Part shown: in pieces, positions 10,177 through 19,308 of the stretch
How positions within the stretch are numbered: position 1 is the first letter of the stretch
Layout: every line of letters starts with the position of its first letter
Assembly: GCA_019635755.1 (NCBI GenBank)
Contig: JAHBYW010000001.1
Location: 1 to 64,000, forward strand
Reading direction: 5' to 3'
Length of the DNA stretch: 64,000 nucleotides
Source of the DNA: Rhizobiaceae bacterium
GTDB lineage: Bacteria > Pseudomonadota > Alphaproteobacteria > Rhizobiales > Rhizobiaceae
Notes under the pieces: generated by a model
What the model was told of the DNA's origin: nothing
What the model saw: the letters and a program-made list of their open reading frames with translations, nothing else
Databases searched by the model: none
Program-made: the position numbers and the translations under genes

Positions 10177-10443
10177 GCACCGACTCCCGAGACCGCCGTT
10201 GGGAGCCGATCGTAAACGCGCATGGTAACTGCGGGGTTAAGCGCGGCGTAACGGTTCGTTCGGCTTCATTGCCACGCGGTTAACGGCTGGGCCGATCGTG
10301 CGGGGCGCGACGCGTCGGAGGCCACATTGAGTGTTCGCAGCCGCTCGGCGCTTTACCGCGCATTAACCCTAACAGGGAGATAACGAAACCAATTCGCACA
10401 GCGTCGGCATGTCCGGCGCCGGTCAGGGGATGCGCGGTTCGTC
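10177..10443 (+). promoter_or_regulatory. divergent control region of the polysaccharide operons
   Basis: This 267-base gap lies between divergent wzc-like and wza-like genes. It is locally AT-richer than its surroundings, with several TTAAC/GTTAA words (GGTTAAG, GGTTAACGG, CATTAACCC). It must hold promoters for both directions, but I cannot assign exact -35/-10 boxes. No coding region is supported. Confidence 0.4.
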
Positions 10444-11007
10444 ATGAAGAGACGTCTTGGCCTATTCAGCGCGGCGCTCGCACTTGTCATGGTGGCGGGC
10501 TGCTCCGGCTATCGCCCTGCCCCCGCAGCCTTCCACAAGGCCATCAACGAACCCTACCGGCTGGGCGCGGGCGACCGCATCCGCGTGACGGTGTTCGAAC
10601 AGGAAGGCCTGACCAACACCTATAGCGTAGACCAGTCGGGCTACATTGCGTTCCCGCTCGTTGGCGCCGTCCCCGCGCGCGGCTACACGGTTCAGCAGAT
10701 CGAGGGCGTGCTCGCCGGCGAACTGCGCAACGGCTACCTGCGCGATCCCGACGTGTCGGTCGAGATCGACCGCTACCGCCCGATCTTCGTCATGGGCGAG
10801 GTCGGCGCGGCCGGCCAGTATTCCTACGTGCCGGGGATGACGGTGCAGAAAGCGATCGCCGCGGCGGGCGGGTTCTCGCCGCGCGGCTATCAGGGCAATG
10901 TCGACGTGACGCGCGACATCAACGGCAAGGTGATGACCGGCCGCGTGCTGACCTCCGATCCGCTGATGCCCGGCGACACCGTCTACGTCCGCGAACGGCT
11001 GTTCTGA
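10444..11007 (+). CDS. polysaccharide export lipoprotein (Wza/OMA family, short form)
   Basis: This 187-residue protein begins with a signal peptide and lipobox (LVMVAGCSG, Cys 21). The poly_export domain follows (YRLGAGDRIRVTVFEQEGL, then the GYIAFPLVGAV block). An SLBB-like segment starts at IFVMGEVGAAGQYSYVPGMT. It should be the periplasmic/outer-membrane part of the export channel partnering the chain-length protein. It lacks the C-terminal amphipathic helix of E. coli Wza, as is common for short rhizobial homologues. Confidence 0.9.
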   Translation: MKRRLGLFSAALALVMVAGCSGYRPAPAAFHKAINEPYRLGAGDRIRVTVFEQEGLTNTYSVDQSGYIAFPLVGAVPARGYTVQQIEGVLAGELRNGYLRDPDVSVEIDRYRPIFVMGEVGAAGQYSYVPGMTVQKAIAAAGGFSPRGYQGNVDVTRDINGKVMTGRVLTSDPLMPGDTVYVRERLF

Positions 11008-11018
11008 CCGTTCGTCAC

Positions 11019-12149
11019 GTGGCCAGCGAGACACTCCGCATCGTGCACTGCTTCCGCTCGCCGGTCGGCGGAATATTCCGCCATGTGCGCGACCTGACGG
11101 ACGCCCAGGTCGCGGCCGGCCACCAGGTCGGCATCGTCTGCGACTCGACCACGGGCGGAGAGTATGAGGAAAGGCTCTTCAACGACATGAAGGCCTCGCT
11201 GGCGCTCGGCGTTCATCGCACGCCGATGCAGCGGCACATCGGGCCGGGCGACTTCGTCTCGGCCCTGCGCACATATCGGATCGTCAAGGGATTGCAGCCG
11301 GACATCCTGCACGGACATGGCTCCAAGGGTGGAGTCTATGCCCGTCTGTTCGGCTCACTTCTGCGGGTTTTCAGGTCTCGCGTAGCCCGCCTCTATTCGC
11401 CGCACGGCGGCAGCCTTCACTATGACGAAGGCACCTTCACCGGGAAGGTGTTCTTCACGCTGGAAGCGCTGATGAGCCGCTTCACAGACCACCTGCTCTT
11501 CGTGTCGGAATACGAGCGGATAACCTACCGCAGGAAGGTCGGCGAGCCGCCGATCCCCAACAGCCTCGTCTACAACGGCCTCCGCGACGAGGAGTTCGAA
11601 CCGGTCGCGCCGGAACCGGACGCCGCGGACTTCCTCTACATCGGCATGATGCGCGACCTGAAGGGGCCGGACCTCTTCATCGACGCGCTGGCGCAGGCGG
11701 AGGGCCGGCTGGGCCGCCCGCTGACGGCCGTCATGGTCGGCGCCGGCGACGATCTGCCCGCCTACAAGGAGCAGGCCAGGCGGCTCGGCCTAGCCGACCG
11801 CATTTCCTTCCGCGATCCGATGAAGGCGCGAGAGGCCTTCCGGCTGGCGCGCGCCATCGTCGTGCCGTCGCGCGCCGAGGCGATGCCTTACATCGTGCTT
11901 GAGGCACTGGCGGCCGGCATGCCGATGATTGCCACCTCCGTCGGGGGCATACCTGAGATCTTCGCCCCTGGATCGCCGGCGCTCGTGCAGCCGGAGTCGG
12001 GCGAGATCGCCGAACGCATGGATGACTTCATGCGCGATCCGGAAGCCTATGCCCGGCTGATGCCCTCAGCCGAAGTGCTCCGGTCGCGCTTCAGCGCGTC
12101 CGTGATGGCCCGCGACATCGAGCGCGCCTATTTCTCTGCCCTGCGCTGA
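11019..12149 (+). CDS. glycosyltransferase family 4
   Basis: This 376-residue GT-B enzyme has an N-terminal donor-independent half (IVHCFRSPVGGIFRHVRDL, ILHGHGSKGG). The C-terminal nucleotide-sugar site includes SRAEAMPYIVLEALAAGMP and ATSVGGIPEIF, with the EX7E-type arrangement of GT4. It probably adds a sugar to the lipid-linked repeat unit, but linkage and sugar cannot be read from sequence. It starts at GTG, 11 bases after wza, with no strong ribosome site, suggesting coupled translation. Confidence 0.88.
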   Translation: MASETLRIVHCFRSPVGGIFRHVRDLTDAQVAAGHQVGIVCDSTTGGEYEERLFNDMKASLALGVHRTPMQRHIGPGDFVSALRTYRIVKGLQPDILHGHGSKGGVYARLFGSLLRVFRSRVARLYSPHGGSLHYDEGTFTGKVFFTLEALMSRFTDHLLFVSEYERITYRRKVGEPPIPNSLVYNGLRDEEFEPVAPEPDAADFLYIGMMRDLKGPDLFIDALAQAEGRLGRPLTAVMVGAGDDLPAYKEQARRLGLADRISFRDPMKAREAFRLARAIVVPSRAEAMPYIVLEALAAGMPMIATSVGGIPEIFAPGSPALVQPESGEIAERMDDFMRDPEAYARLMPSAEVLRSRFSASVMARDIERAYFSALR

Positions 12150-12190
12150 GAGCGCCGTCCGGGCAAGGGTTTCTTAGTAGCTTTTTGTTA

Positions 12191-13762
12191 ATGAGCGGGC
12201 TCGACTACGTGACGAGTACGATCATGAACGAGTTCGAACCCTCGCGCCGCTTCACCCCCGACGCCGTGCACAAGTTCGACGACGGCAAGTCGGAGAAGCC
12301 TCCGTCCACGCCGCTCAACAAGATCGCGCGCCAGGTCGCGACCCAGTATCGTCGCGATACGATGTCGCCGGTCATCGTCAGCGGCGTGCTCCGACTGGCG
12401 GAGTTCGGCCTTCTGATGCTGTCGGGTCTTGCGCTCTACGGGCTCTATGTCGGCTTCGCCACGAGCCTCTACTGGCACTATCCGGTGCTGATCGTCGGCG
12501 CGTCGGTGTTCGCGGTGCTGCTCTTCGAGATCACCGACTGCTACCAGGTGCCGGCGCTGATGCGGCCCGTCGCGAATTTCGGTCGCCTCCTTTCCGTCTG
12601 GGCCGGCACCTTCGCGCTGATGGCGGTCGCCGGTTTCCTGATGAAGATGTCGCACGACTTCTCGCGTTTCTGGTTCGGGGTCTGGTTCGTCACCGGCTTC
12701 GCGCTGATCTTCGGGCTCAGGCTGGTGATGTCGCGGCTGATCCGGCGCTGGGCGCGCAACGGCGCCATGGAACGACGTGCCGTCATTGTCGGCGGCGGCA
12801 AGGCGGCCGAAGCGCTGATCCGCTCGCTGGAGAAGCAGCCCGACAACGACATCCGCATCTGCGGCATCTTCGACGACCGCGACGACCGGCGCTCGCCGCC
12901 GGTGGTCGCCGGCTATCCGAAGCTCGGCACCGTCGCCGAGCTGATCGAGTTCGCGCGGATCGCCCGCATCGACATGATGATCGTGTCGCTGCCGCTGACG
13001 GCGGAATCGCGGGTGCTGTCGCTGCTCAAGAAGCTCTGGGTGCTGCCGGTCGACATCCGCTTGTCAGCGCACTCGAACCAGCTGAAGTTCCGCCCCCGCT
13101 CCTATTCCTACATCGGCGCGGTGCCGATGCTCGACATCTTCGACAAGCCGATCAACGACTGGGATTCGGTGGCCAAGCGCGCCTTCGACATCGTCTTCAG
13201 CATCATCGGCATCGTGCTGTTCTCGCCGGTCATGCTGGCCACCGCCCTCGCCATCAAACTGGACAGCCGCGGCCCCGTGATCTTCAAGCAGAAGCGCCAC
13301 GGCTTCAACAACGAGGTGGTCGAGGTCTTCAAGTTCCGCTCGATGTATGTCGAGCAGTGCGACCCGACCGCCCGCAACGCCGTGACGAAGAACGATCCGC
13401 GCGTCACCCGGGTCGGCCGCTTCATCCGCAAGGCGTCGATCGACGAGCTTCCGCAGTTCTTCAATGCGCTGTTCGGCTCGCTGTCCCTGGTCGGCCCCCG
13501 GCCGCACGCGGTCACCGCGCAGTCGCAGAACAAGCTCTACAGCGAGGTCGTCGACGGCTACTTCGCGCGCCATCGCGTCAAGCCGGGCGTCACCGGCTGG
13601 GCCCAGATCAATGGCTGGCGCGGTGAGATCGACACCGACGAGAAGATCAAGATGCGCACCGAGTTCGACCTCTACTACATCGAGAACTGGTCGCTCTGGT
13701 TCGACCTCAAGATCATGCTGCTGACGCCGATCCGTCTGCTCAACACGGAAAACGCCTATTGA
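12191..13762 (+). CDS. undecaprenyl-phosphate glycosylphosphotransferase (WbaP/ExoY-type)
   Basis: This initiating transferase moves a hexose-1-phosphate onto undecaprenyl phosphate. The N-terminal half has four membrane helices and a Rossmann-like CoA_binding segment (RRAVIVGGGKAAEALI). The C-terminal catalytic domain has KRAFDIVFSIIGIVL, KFRSMYVEQ, RKASIDELPQFFN and LVGPRPHA. The start is uncertain: ATG at 12191 (MSGLDY) or ATG at 12224 (MNEFEPS), neither with a good ribosome site. The gene overlaps the next one by 4 bases. Confidence 0.9.
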   Translation: MSGLDYVTSTIMNEFEPSRRFTPDAVHKFDDGKSEKPPSTPLNKIARQVATQYRRDTMSPVIVSGVLRLAEFGLLMLSGLALYGLYVGFATSLYWHYPVLIVGASVFAVLLFEITDCYQVPALMRPVANFGRLLSVWAGTFALMAVAGFLMKMSHDFSRFWFGVWFVTGFALIFGLRLVMSRLIRRWARNGAMERRAVIVGGGKAAEALIRSLEKQPDNDIRICGIFDDRDDRRSPPVVAGYPKLGTVAELIEFARIARIDMMIVSLPLTAESRVLSLLKKLWVLPVDIRLSAHSNQLKFRPRSYSYIGAVPMLDIFDKPINDWDSVAKRAFDIVFSIIGIVLFSPVMLATALAIKLDSRGPVIFKQKRHGFNNEVVEVFKFRSMYVEQCDPTARNAVTKNDPRVTRVGRFIRKASIDELPQFFNALFGSLSLVGPRPHAVTAQSQNKLYSEVVDGYFARHRVKPGVTGWAQINGWRGEIDTDEKIKMRTEFDLYYIENWSLWFDLKIMLLTPIRLLNTENAY

Positions 13763-15066
13763 GCGCGATCACGCATGACGCCCTCCCGGCGGCCGCGATC
13801 AACACCAAGCTGATCGGGCTGATCTCGACCGTCGCGGTCTCGCTCGGCGTGCTGCTCTCGGGCTTCGTCATCAACGAACCCGCGCCGTACGAACTCTACA
13901 TGGCCGGGCTGATCGGCGTCTGGGCCCTCTTTGGCCTGCGCGTCTCGCGCACGGTCGCGCCGCTTCTCGTGCTGCTGGTGGTGTTCAACATCGGCGGCAT
14001 GATCTCGATGACGCAGATGTCGGACCTGATGAACACGCCGCTCTACATCGCGGTGTCGCTGTTCCTCGCCTTCACCGCCGTCTTCTTCGCGGCCGTCACG
14101 TCGGCGCAGCCGGCCCTCTACCGGCCGATCTTCCTCGCCTGGCTCCTGGCAGCGCTGGTGACGGCGGCGCTGGGCGTAAGCGGCTATTTCGGCATCCTCC
14201 CCGGCACCGAGATCTTCACGCGCTACGAGCGCGCCGCCGGCGCCTTCGAGGATCCCAACGTCTTTGGCCCGTTCCTCTGCCTGCCCGGCATCTACCTGCT
14301 CCACCGCATGCTGACGAGCAGCCCGCTGAAGATGCCGCTCTACGCCGTGCCGCTGCTGGTCATCGTCGCCGGCATCTTCCTCTCGTTTTCGCGCGGCGCC
14401 TGGGGTCTGTTCGCGGCCTCCTCGGTGATCCTGATCGTCGCCCTCTTCCTGCAGAGCAGCAGCGGGCTCTTCCGCCTTCGGCTCGCCATGATGAGCGTCA
14501 TCGCCGTGGCGCTCCTCGTCGTGGCGCTGGTCATCGCGCTGCAGTTCCCAGCGGTCTCGGACCTCTTCTCGTCGCGCGCGCAACTGGTGCAGGAGTATGA
14601 CGGTGCCCGCTTCGGGCGCTTCGCGCGCTACGGCATCGGTTTCCTGATGGCGCTGGAGCACCCGCTGGGCATCGGCCCGCTGGTGTTCGGCCAGATGTAT
14701 GGCGAGGACACCCACAACATCTGGCTGAAGGCCCTGCTCGACTATGGCTGGCTGGGTTTCGTCTGCTGGACGATCATGATCGGCTGGACCATCGCCGGCG
14801 GCTTCCGCATTCTGTTCCGCGATCGGCCATGGCAGCCATACCTGCTCTGCGCCTATGTCGTGTTCCTCGGCCACGTGGCGCTCGGCACGGTCATCGACAC
14901 CGACCACTGGCGCCACTTCTATCTGCTGATCGGCCTGATCTGGGGCGCGATGGCTCTGGAGGCACGCTGGCAGCGCGGGGCAAGGCCATCGATCGCCGAC
15001 ACCGAGCCGCGCCACCGCGCCGGGCCCATCGGCCCGCGCGGCAGATCGCTTCTCGCGCTGTCGTAG
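13759..15066 (+). CDS. O-antigen polymerase/ligase-like membrane protein (Wzy/WaaL family)
   Basis: This 435-residue polytopic protein has about 11-12 membrane helices. A large periplasmic loop near residues 265-320 contains the ligase/polymerase-type GIGFLMALEHPLGIGP and EDTHNIWLKALLDYGW motifs. It most likely polymerises repeat units made by the preceding transferases. The start appears to be TTG overlapping the upstream stop (TTGA); no in-frame ATG lies nearby. A tRNA-Pro gene faces it immediately downstream. Confidence 0.85.
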   Translation: MSAITHDALPAAAINTKLIGLISTVAVSLGVLLSGFVINEPAPYELYMAGLIGVWALFGLRVSRTVAPLLVLLVVFNIGGMISMTQMSDLMNTPLYIAVSLFLAFTAVFFAAVTSAQPALYRPIFLAWLLAALVTAALGVSGYFGILPGTEIFTRYERAAGAFEDPNVFGPFLCLPGIYLLHRMLTSSPLKMPLYAVPLLVIVAGIFLSFSRGAWGLFAASSVILIVALFLQSSSGLFRLRLAMMSVIAVALLVVALVIALQFPAVSDLFSSRAQLVQEYDGARFGRFARYGIGFLMALEHPLGIGPLVFGQMYGEDTHNIWLKALLDYGWLGFVCWTIMIGWTIAGGFRILFRDRPWQPYLLCAYVVFLGHVALGTVIDTDHWRHFYLLIGLIWGAMALEARWQRGARPSIADTEPRHRAGPIGPRGRSLLALS

Positions 15067-15069
15067 AAA

Positions 15070-15146
<77 letters not shown>

Positions 15147-15158
15147 AACCGCCGGAAG

Positions 15159-15186
15159 CCCTAGAAGATCGACGGCGCGAGCGCAA
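15159..15186 (-). promoter_or_regulatory. possible promoter of tRNA-Pro
   Basis: On the minus strand TTGCGC (15181-15186) and CTAGGG (15159-15164) are separated by 16 bases. The element ends 12 bases before the tRNA. TTGCGC is a frequent -35 variant at rhizobial tRNA genes; the -10 is weak. Confidence 0.35.
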
Positions 15187-15347
15187 GTGCACCTGCCCGA
15201 TATTCGACCGCCACAATGGCGCCGGATTGCTCGGCGAACTGGCCGCATCGGCGACACGCTCCCGGACGATCCCATGACCTGACCACCTCCCCTGCCCGAC
15301 ACCGCCTCCCATCACGGGAGACGTGTGTCCACGAGCAGAGGAAAGCG

Positions 15348-15608
15348 ATGGCCAGGATTTCCATACATCTCACCCGAAGTGCACTCCAGAAGGCCCGCAA
15401 GCCGGACGATGTCCGCAAGGCGGCGCTCGAGGCTTTCTCCGGGGCCGGCGGCGGCATGATCTTCGCTGCCCCGTTTACCGCCAACGGACAGAATTTTGCC
15501 CTCTCCTCGCGCATCGTCGTCGAGGTCGACTGGCTGCCGGGGCGGGTTCCGCCCCGGGTCCTGCGCGAGGAAAAGGCTCAGCGGACGCGGCGGACCGACA
15601 AGGCTTAG
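15348..15608 (+). CDS. hypothetical protein, 86 residues
   Basis: I do not recognise this protein. It starts MARISIHLTRSALQKARKPD after an AGAGG site and ends with a basic tail (EEKAQRTRRTDKA). There is no signal peptide or membrane helix. The central part holds GAGGGMIFAAPF and VVEVDWLPGRVPPRVL. A strong GC hairpin follows the stop. It is supported by the ribosome site and coding-like sequence, but could be spurious. Confidence 0.5.
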   Translation: MARISIHLTRSALQKARKPDDVRKAALEAFSGAGGGMIFAAPFTANGQNFALSSRIVVEVDWLPGRVPPRVLREEKAQRTRRTDKA

Positions 15609-15622
15609 GAGGCGGCTGGTCG

Positions 15623-15647
15623 GGGCCGGGACATCTTCCCGGCCCCG
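15623..15647 (+). terminator. GC-rich hairpin after the 86-residue gene
   Basis: GGGGCCGGG and CCCGGCCCC pair across a 7-base loop, 15 bases after the stop codon. There is no U-tract, so termination would be weak or factor-assisted. The following 250 bases, up to the next gene, hold no supported feature. Confidence 0.45.
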
Positions 15648-15895
15648 CCCTCAGCGCCGGCACGGCCGGCATCGGAGGCAGATACCCCTATCCGTTAAGC
15701 GAGTTGACATCATCAGTCCCGACTTGCTCATAGGATGTAGTAGGCGGGTGGGAATTTGTAATGCTGGCTTAATCGTCCAGCGGGATGTTTTCGACGGCAA
15801 TCGAGGAGCCGTGGCCGGCGCCGTCCGTGCAGGCGCGGCATCCTATTCAGTTCAACGGCGATCGGCCGACCGGTCATCGTGCCGGTTGGCGTCCT

Positions 15896-16252
15896 TCAGC
15901 GCTCGAAGCCCAGCGTTCTCAGCAGCTCTTCGCGCGTGTAGTGGTTGACCTGACCGCCCTGGAACTCCTCGACAAATCTGCCGGGCGCGACCTCCCGCAA
16001 CGTCGGACCGCCCATTGCGGAAACGCGCGCGCGATAGGCCACGTAGTCGTCCAGCGTGGCGAAGACCTGGGAGGGAGGTGCGTAGGGCAATCCCGAGACG
16101 CCTTTGCCGCCGGTCCTTCCCGCTTTGGCCACCACGATCGTTTCTCCCGCTTCGAAGGGGCTGCCGGTCTGCGGTCCATGAAACGCTGCCGGATAGCGCA
16201 TGTCCGGAGTGGCGATCTGCAAGGCCGCGATCACCGCAACGAGTTGAATCAC
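15896..16252 (-). CDS. hypothetical secreted protein, 118 residues
   Basis: The start is a GTG preceded by ACGGAGGCAGGAC, a strong ribosome site. The product begins MIQLVAVIAALQIATPDM, a short signal-like segment, and ends YTREELLRTLGFER. The body has ASQ-like and DDYVAYRARV segments with no family I recognise and no Cys pair. It is divergent from the first serralysin gene with a 144-base gap. A role linked to that protease is possible but only inferred from position. Confidence 0.6.
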   Translation of the reverse strand: MIQLVAVIAALQIATPDMRYPAAFHGPQTGSPFEAGETIVVAKAGRTGGKGVSGLPYAPPSQVFATLDDYVAYRARVSAMGGPTLREVAPGRFVEEFQGGQVNHYTREELLRTLGFER

Positions 16253-16396
16253 GTCCTGCCTCCGTTCTGCAAGACCAGCCCGGCGCTGAAGGGCCGACCG
16301 GCCGCGGCGGGCCATGCCACAGAAATATGTCCCGAAACAGAAGTCTGCGGACCGGCGGCTTGCTCGCCGGTTTCCGCGTAGTCTGGAGAGAACCCG

Positions 16397-17779
16397 ATGT
16401 CGATGGTTGCCGCGGTTGATTGGGGCACAAAATACGTTGGCAGCAGCACGTTCACATACCGCTTCGTGCCCGGCAGCGTGAACATCGCGGGGCCCACAGG
16501 AACCCATTTGACCTACAATTGGTCCGGATACGAGATGGGCCAGTTCCGCAAGGCGTTCGCGCTCTATGAGAAAATCCTCAATCTGAAGTTCGTAGAAGAT
16601 TTCAATCCCGGCGGCGGCCTGTTCAAACTGGCGAGCATCTGGAAGGCGAACGGCGGGGACCTGGGCGCCATGGGCCCTCCCGGAACCGGCCCGGTCCAGG
16701 GCGTCGGGGAATTCAACTGGAACGGCCAGGGGTGGCATTATCCGGGCTGGGGCGGTGCGTTCCCGGGTGGGCTGGAGCCCGGCGGCCTCGGCTGGCAGAC
16801 GATCGTCCACGAGTTGGGGCACGCGATGGGGCTCAAGCACCCCCATGACGACGGCCCGGGCGGCCGGCCCATCTATCCCGGCGTGACGGGACCGTTCGGC
16901 AGTTTTGGTTCCTTCAACCAGAACCAGAACGTCTACACCATGATGTCCTACAACAAGGGGTGGGCGACGGGGCCAGCCGGTTCAAAGCCCGATGCCGGCT
17001 TCAAATACGGCAATGTCGCCACGCCGATGGCGTACGACATCTATGTGCTCCAGCAGAAGTACGGCGCCAATCCCCTGACGAACAAGGGAAACAACACGTA
17101 CCTGTTGCCCGACCTGAACGCGGTGGGCACGTCGTGGCAGTGCATCTGGGATACCGGCGGCAAGGACACGATCCGCTACAATGGCTCCAAGCCCGCGGTC
17201 ATCGATCTCAACGCGGCGACGGTCGACTTCAGCGCCAAGGGCGGCGGCATGCTGTCCTACGCCAAGAACGTCGCCGGCGGATACACCATCGCAAAGGGCG
17301 TTTCGATCGAAAACGCAATCGGCGGGCGCGGCAACGACATAATCACGGGCAATGCGCTCGCCAACAATCTGCAGGGCGGGCGCGGCGTCGACAAGATCAC
17401 CGGCGGACTGGGACCAGACACCCTCTACGGCGGAGCACATCGCGACATCTTCGACTTCAACCACATCCGCGAGTCGACCATGTCGCCGTCGCGGCGCGAC
17501 AAAATCATGGACTTCCAGCCACGGGTCGACGACATCGATCTCAGCACGATCGACGCGAACGGGAGCGGGCGCGGCAACGGTAAGTTCGCATTCCTCGCCG
17601 ACGAGGGCGCGGCGTTCACTGGCGTCCGAGGTCAGTTGCGCTGGTATCATGAGGACCGTCCAGGAACGGCGCGGGACAAAACGATAATCGTCGGCGACAT
17701 CAACGGCGACAAGCGCGGCGATTTCTCGATCGAGCTCAAGGGGCTCAAGACGCTAACCGCAGGCGACTTCATCCTCTGA
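16397..17779 (+). CDS. serralysin-type M10 metalloprotease with RTX repeats
   Basis: This 460-residue protein has the zinc site HELGHAMGLKH at 138-148 and the Met-turn YTMMSY at 180-185. RTX nonapeptides (GGRGNDIITGN, GGRGVDKITGGLGPDTLYGG) lie near 309-345. There is no N-terminal signal. The C-terminus ends in a hydrophobic DFIL tail like type I secretion substrates, so export by an ABC/MFP/OMF system elsewhere is expected. A GGAGAG site precedes the ATG. It converges on a second family member. Confidence 0.9.
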   Translation: MSMVAAVDWGTKYVGSSTFTYRFVPGSVNIAGPTGTHLTYNWSGYEMGQFRKAFALYEKILNLKFVEDFNPGGGLFKLASIWKANGGDLGAMGPPGTGPVQGVGEFNWNGQGWHYPGWGGAFPGGLEPGGLGWQTIVHELGHAMGLKHPHDDGPGGRPIYPGVTGPFGSFGSFNQNQNVYTMMSYNKGWATGPAGSKPDAGFKYGNVATPMAYDIYVLQQKYGANPLTNKGNNTYLLPDLNAVGTSWQCIWDTGGKDTIRYNGSKPAVIDLNAATVDFSAKGGGMLSYAKNVAGGYTIAKGVSIENAIGGRGNDIITGNALANNLQGGRGVDKITGGLGPDTLYGGAHRDIFDFNHIRESTMSPSRRDKIMDFQPRVDDIDLSTIDANGSGRGNGKFAFLADEGAAFTGVRGQLRWYHEDRPGTARDKTIIVGDINGDKRGDFSIELKGLKTLTAGDFIL

Positions 17780-17888
17780 AAGGTCGAGCGTCTTGAACAA
17801 GGGTCCGCCCCGCGCGGGCCTTTCTTATTGCCCAGTGCGCTGTCGGGGCAGTCCCGGGCAGCCATGCCGGTCGCCGGAAAGTCCTGCC

Positions 17889-17918
17889 CAAAAACAAAGA
17901 AGGCCCGCAGAGCGGGCC
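17889..17918 (-). terminator. terminator of the second serralysin gene
   Basis: GGCCCGC (17902-17908) and GCGGGCC (17912-17918) pair around AGA. On the minus strand the stem is followed by TTCTTTGTTTTT. It sits 28 bases after the minus-strand stop. A weaker GC-rich inverted segment at about 17797-17825 may do the same job for the plus-strand protease. Confidence 0.75.
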
Positions 17919-17946
17919 GTCTCCGTGCTTATTGGAAGCGGGGCGG

Positions 17947-19308
17947 TCAGATCACCACGAAATCCAGATAGGTCATCGCCAGGCCGGTGGGCAGGCGAGC
18001 GAAAAGGATTGGCGCGTAGGTGCTGCCGGAGCCGTCCTGATCGTAGCTCAGGTCGCCCGTCGACGGGTTGTAGATAATGTAGTCGTTGCCGTCGCTCGGG
18101 GCAGCACCCCGCTTGAAGAATGCCTGATGAAGCGGACCTCGCTGTGACAATGAGGTGAAAATGGCATTCTCGAGACGGATTGTGTCGTCGATCGGCCGAA
18201 AGTCCGGCAGCGAATCGACGTTATTCAACGCATCAAGTGGCGTGTTGAAAACAAAGATGTCCTTGTTCGGACCACCGACGAGGCGATCATTGCCCCAGCC
18301 GCCGTACAGAATGTCGTCGTTGCCGTAGCCGAACAGGCTGTCGGCCCCATCATTGCCCATCAGGACATTCTTAGCCGTGTTACCGCGCAGGATGTCACTG
18401 CCTGACCCGCCACGTGCGTTCTCGATCACAACGCCCGGACCGATTGTAACCGTTCCGCGCGTGTTGAACCCGCCGGAAAAAAAGATCGCTTCAGAAACAA
18501 AGCTGAATTTTCCCGGACGAAGGTCAATAATTGAGTTCTCGGATCCGACATAAATCATCGTGTCAGTGCCGCGAGAATCGTTGATGGTCTGCCAGTACTG
18601 CACGCCATCGTAGAAGCGGTACACATTGTGTCCGCGATTGACTGTAGTATTCGGGCCGTACATGTACTGGAGAGCCAGCAGGTCATAGTACATCGGCGTG
18701 GTCGGGTAGAACGTCGCGAAATTGTCGTCCGCGAACGGCGACGCCGTGTAGCTCATGATCGTATAGAGATAGCTGTCCAGCGAGGCCGGCAGCTTGTTCG
18801 TACCAGAGAACGGGTGCTTCAGACCAAGCCCGTGACCGATCTCGTGCAGGAGCGTCAACCAGTCATAGGACCCGCGCGGGATCGCGTCGCGGCCGATGTT
18901 GAAGGAATTCGGGTTGTACCAGTTGTCGCCGGCCTCCGGATAATCGCCGGGGAAGTATGCATGGGCCGCGACGCCGGGACCAAAATTGTTCCAATATGCG
19001 AACCGAAACTCACCCACGGTCGTCCGGTTGTCCGGCAAGGGCGAAAAGCGAAGATCAGCGAACTGGGTCCAGGTCGCCATCGCCGCCCGAGCAGCGGCCT
19101 GCTCTGTCGCGTTAAACGAGAACCAGCTCTGGTGCTCGCCTTCGCCGTAGTTGCGGACCCACGTGGCGGTGCCAGAGGGGAAGCTGTAGGTCAGTCTCGC
19201 GCCATCGCCGAGTCCGTCACCCCATTTGGTGCCCCACAGCAATCCGCGGGCGGAACCGGCCGGTGTGAACTTGAATGTCGGAACTGAATTGGTGGTTGGT
19301 GTGGCCAT
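17947..19308 (-). CDS. serralysin-type M10 metalloprotease with RTX repeats (second copy)
   Basis: This 453-residue protein shares architecture but not close sequence with the neighbouring protease. It has HEIGHGLGLKH at 155-165, Met-turn YTIMSY at 182-187 and RTX repeats near 299-346 (GGSGSDILRGN, GNDGADSLFGYGNDDILYGG). The C-terminus YLDFVVI fits a type I secretion signal. An AGGGGAG site precedes the ATG. Its DNA looks visibly less GC-rich than flanking core genes, which would suit horizontal acquisition. No T1SS genes are in the window. Confidence 0.9.
   Translation of the reverse strand: MATPTTNSVPTFKFTPAGSARGLLWGTKWGDGLGDGARLTYSFPSGTATWVRNYGEGEHQSWFSFNATEQAAARAAMATWTQFADLRFSPLPDNRTTVGEFRFAYWNNFGPGVAAHAYFPGDYPEAGDNWYNPNSFNIGRDAIPRGSYDWLTLLHEIGHGLGLKHPFSGTNKLPASLDSYLYTIMSYTASPFADDNFATFYPTTPMYYDLLALQYMYGPNTTVNRGHNVYRFYDGVQYWQTINDSRGTDTMIYVGSENSIIDLRPGKFSFVSEAIFFSGGFNTRGTVTIGPGVVIENARGGSGSDILRGNTAKNVLMGNDGADSLFGYGNDDILYGGWGNDRLVGGPNKDIFVFNTPLDALNNVDSLPDFRPIDDTIRLENAIFTSLSQRGPLHQAFFKRGAAPSDGNDYIIYNPSTGDLSYDQDGSGSTYAPILFARLPTGLAMTYLDFVVI

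Noticed and set aside
10237-10251. CtrA-like TTAA-N7-TTAA site before the wza operon
   Set aside because: The second half reads GTAA, not TTAA, so it is only a near match in a TTAAC-rich region.
15704-15732. sigma70-like promoter (TTGACA then CTCATA) after the 86-residue gene
   Set aside because: The -10 is poor and no supported plus-strand gene or RNA lies downstream; those frames are complements of the minus-strand 118-residue gene.
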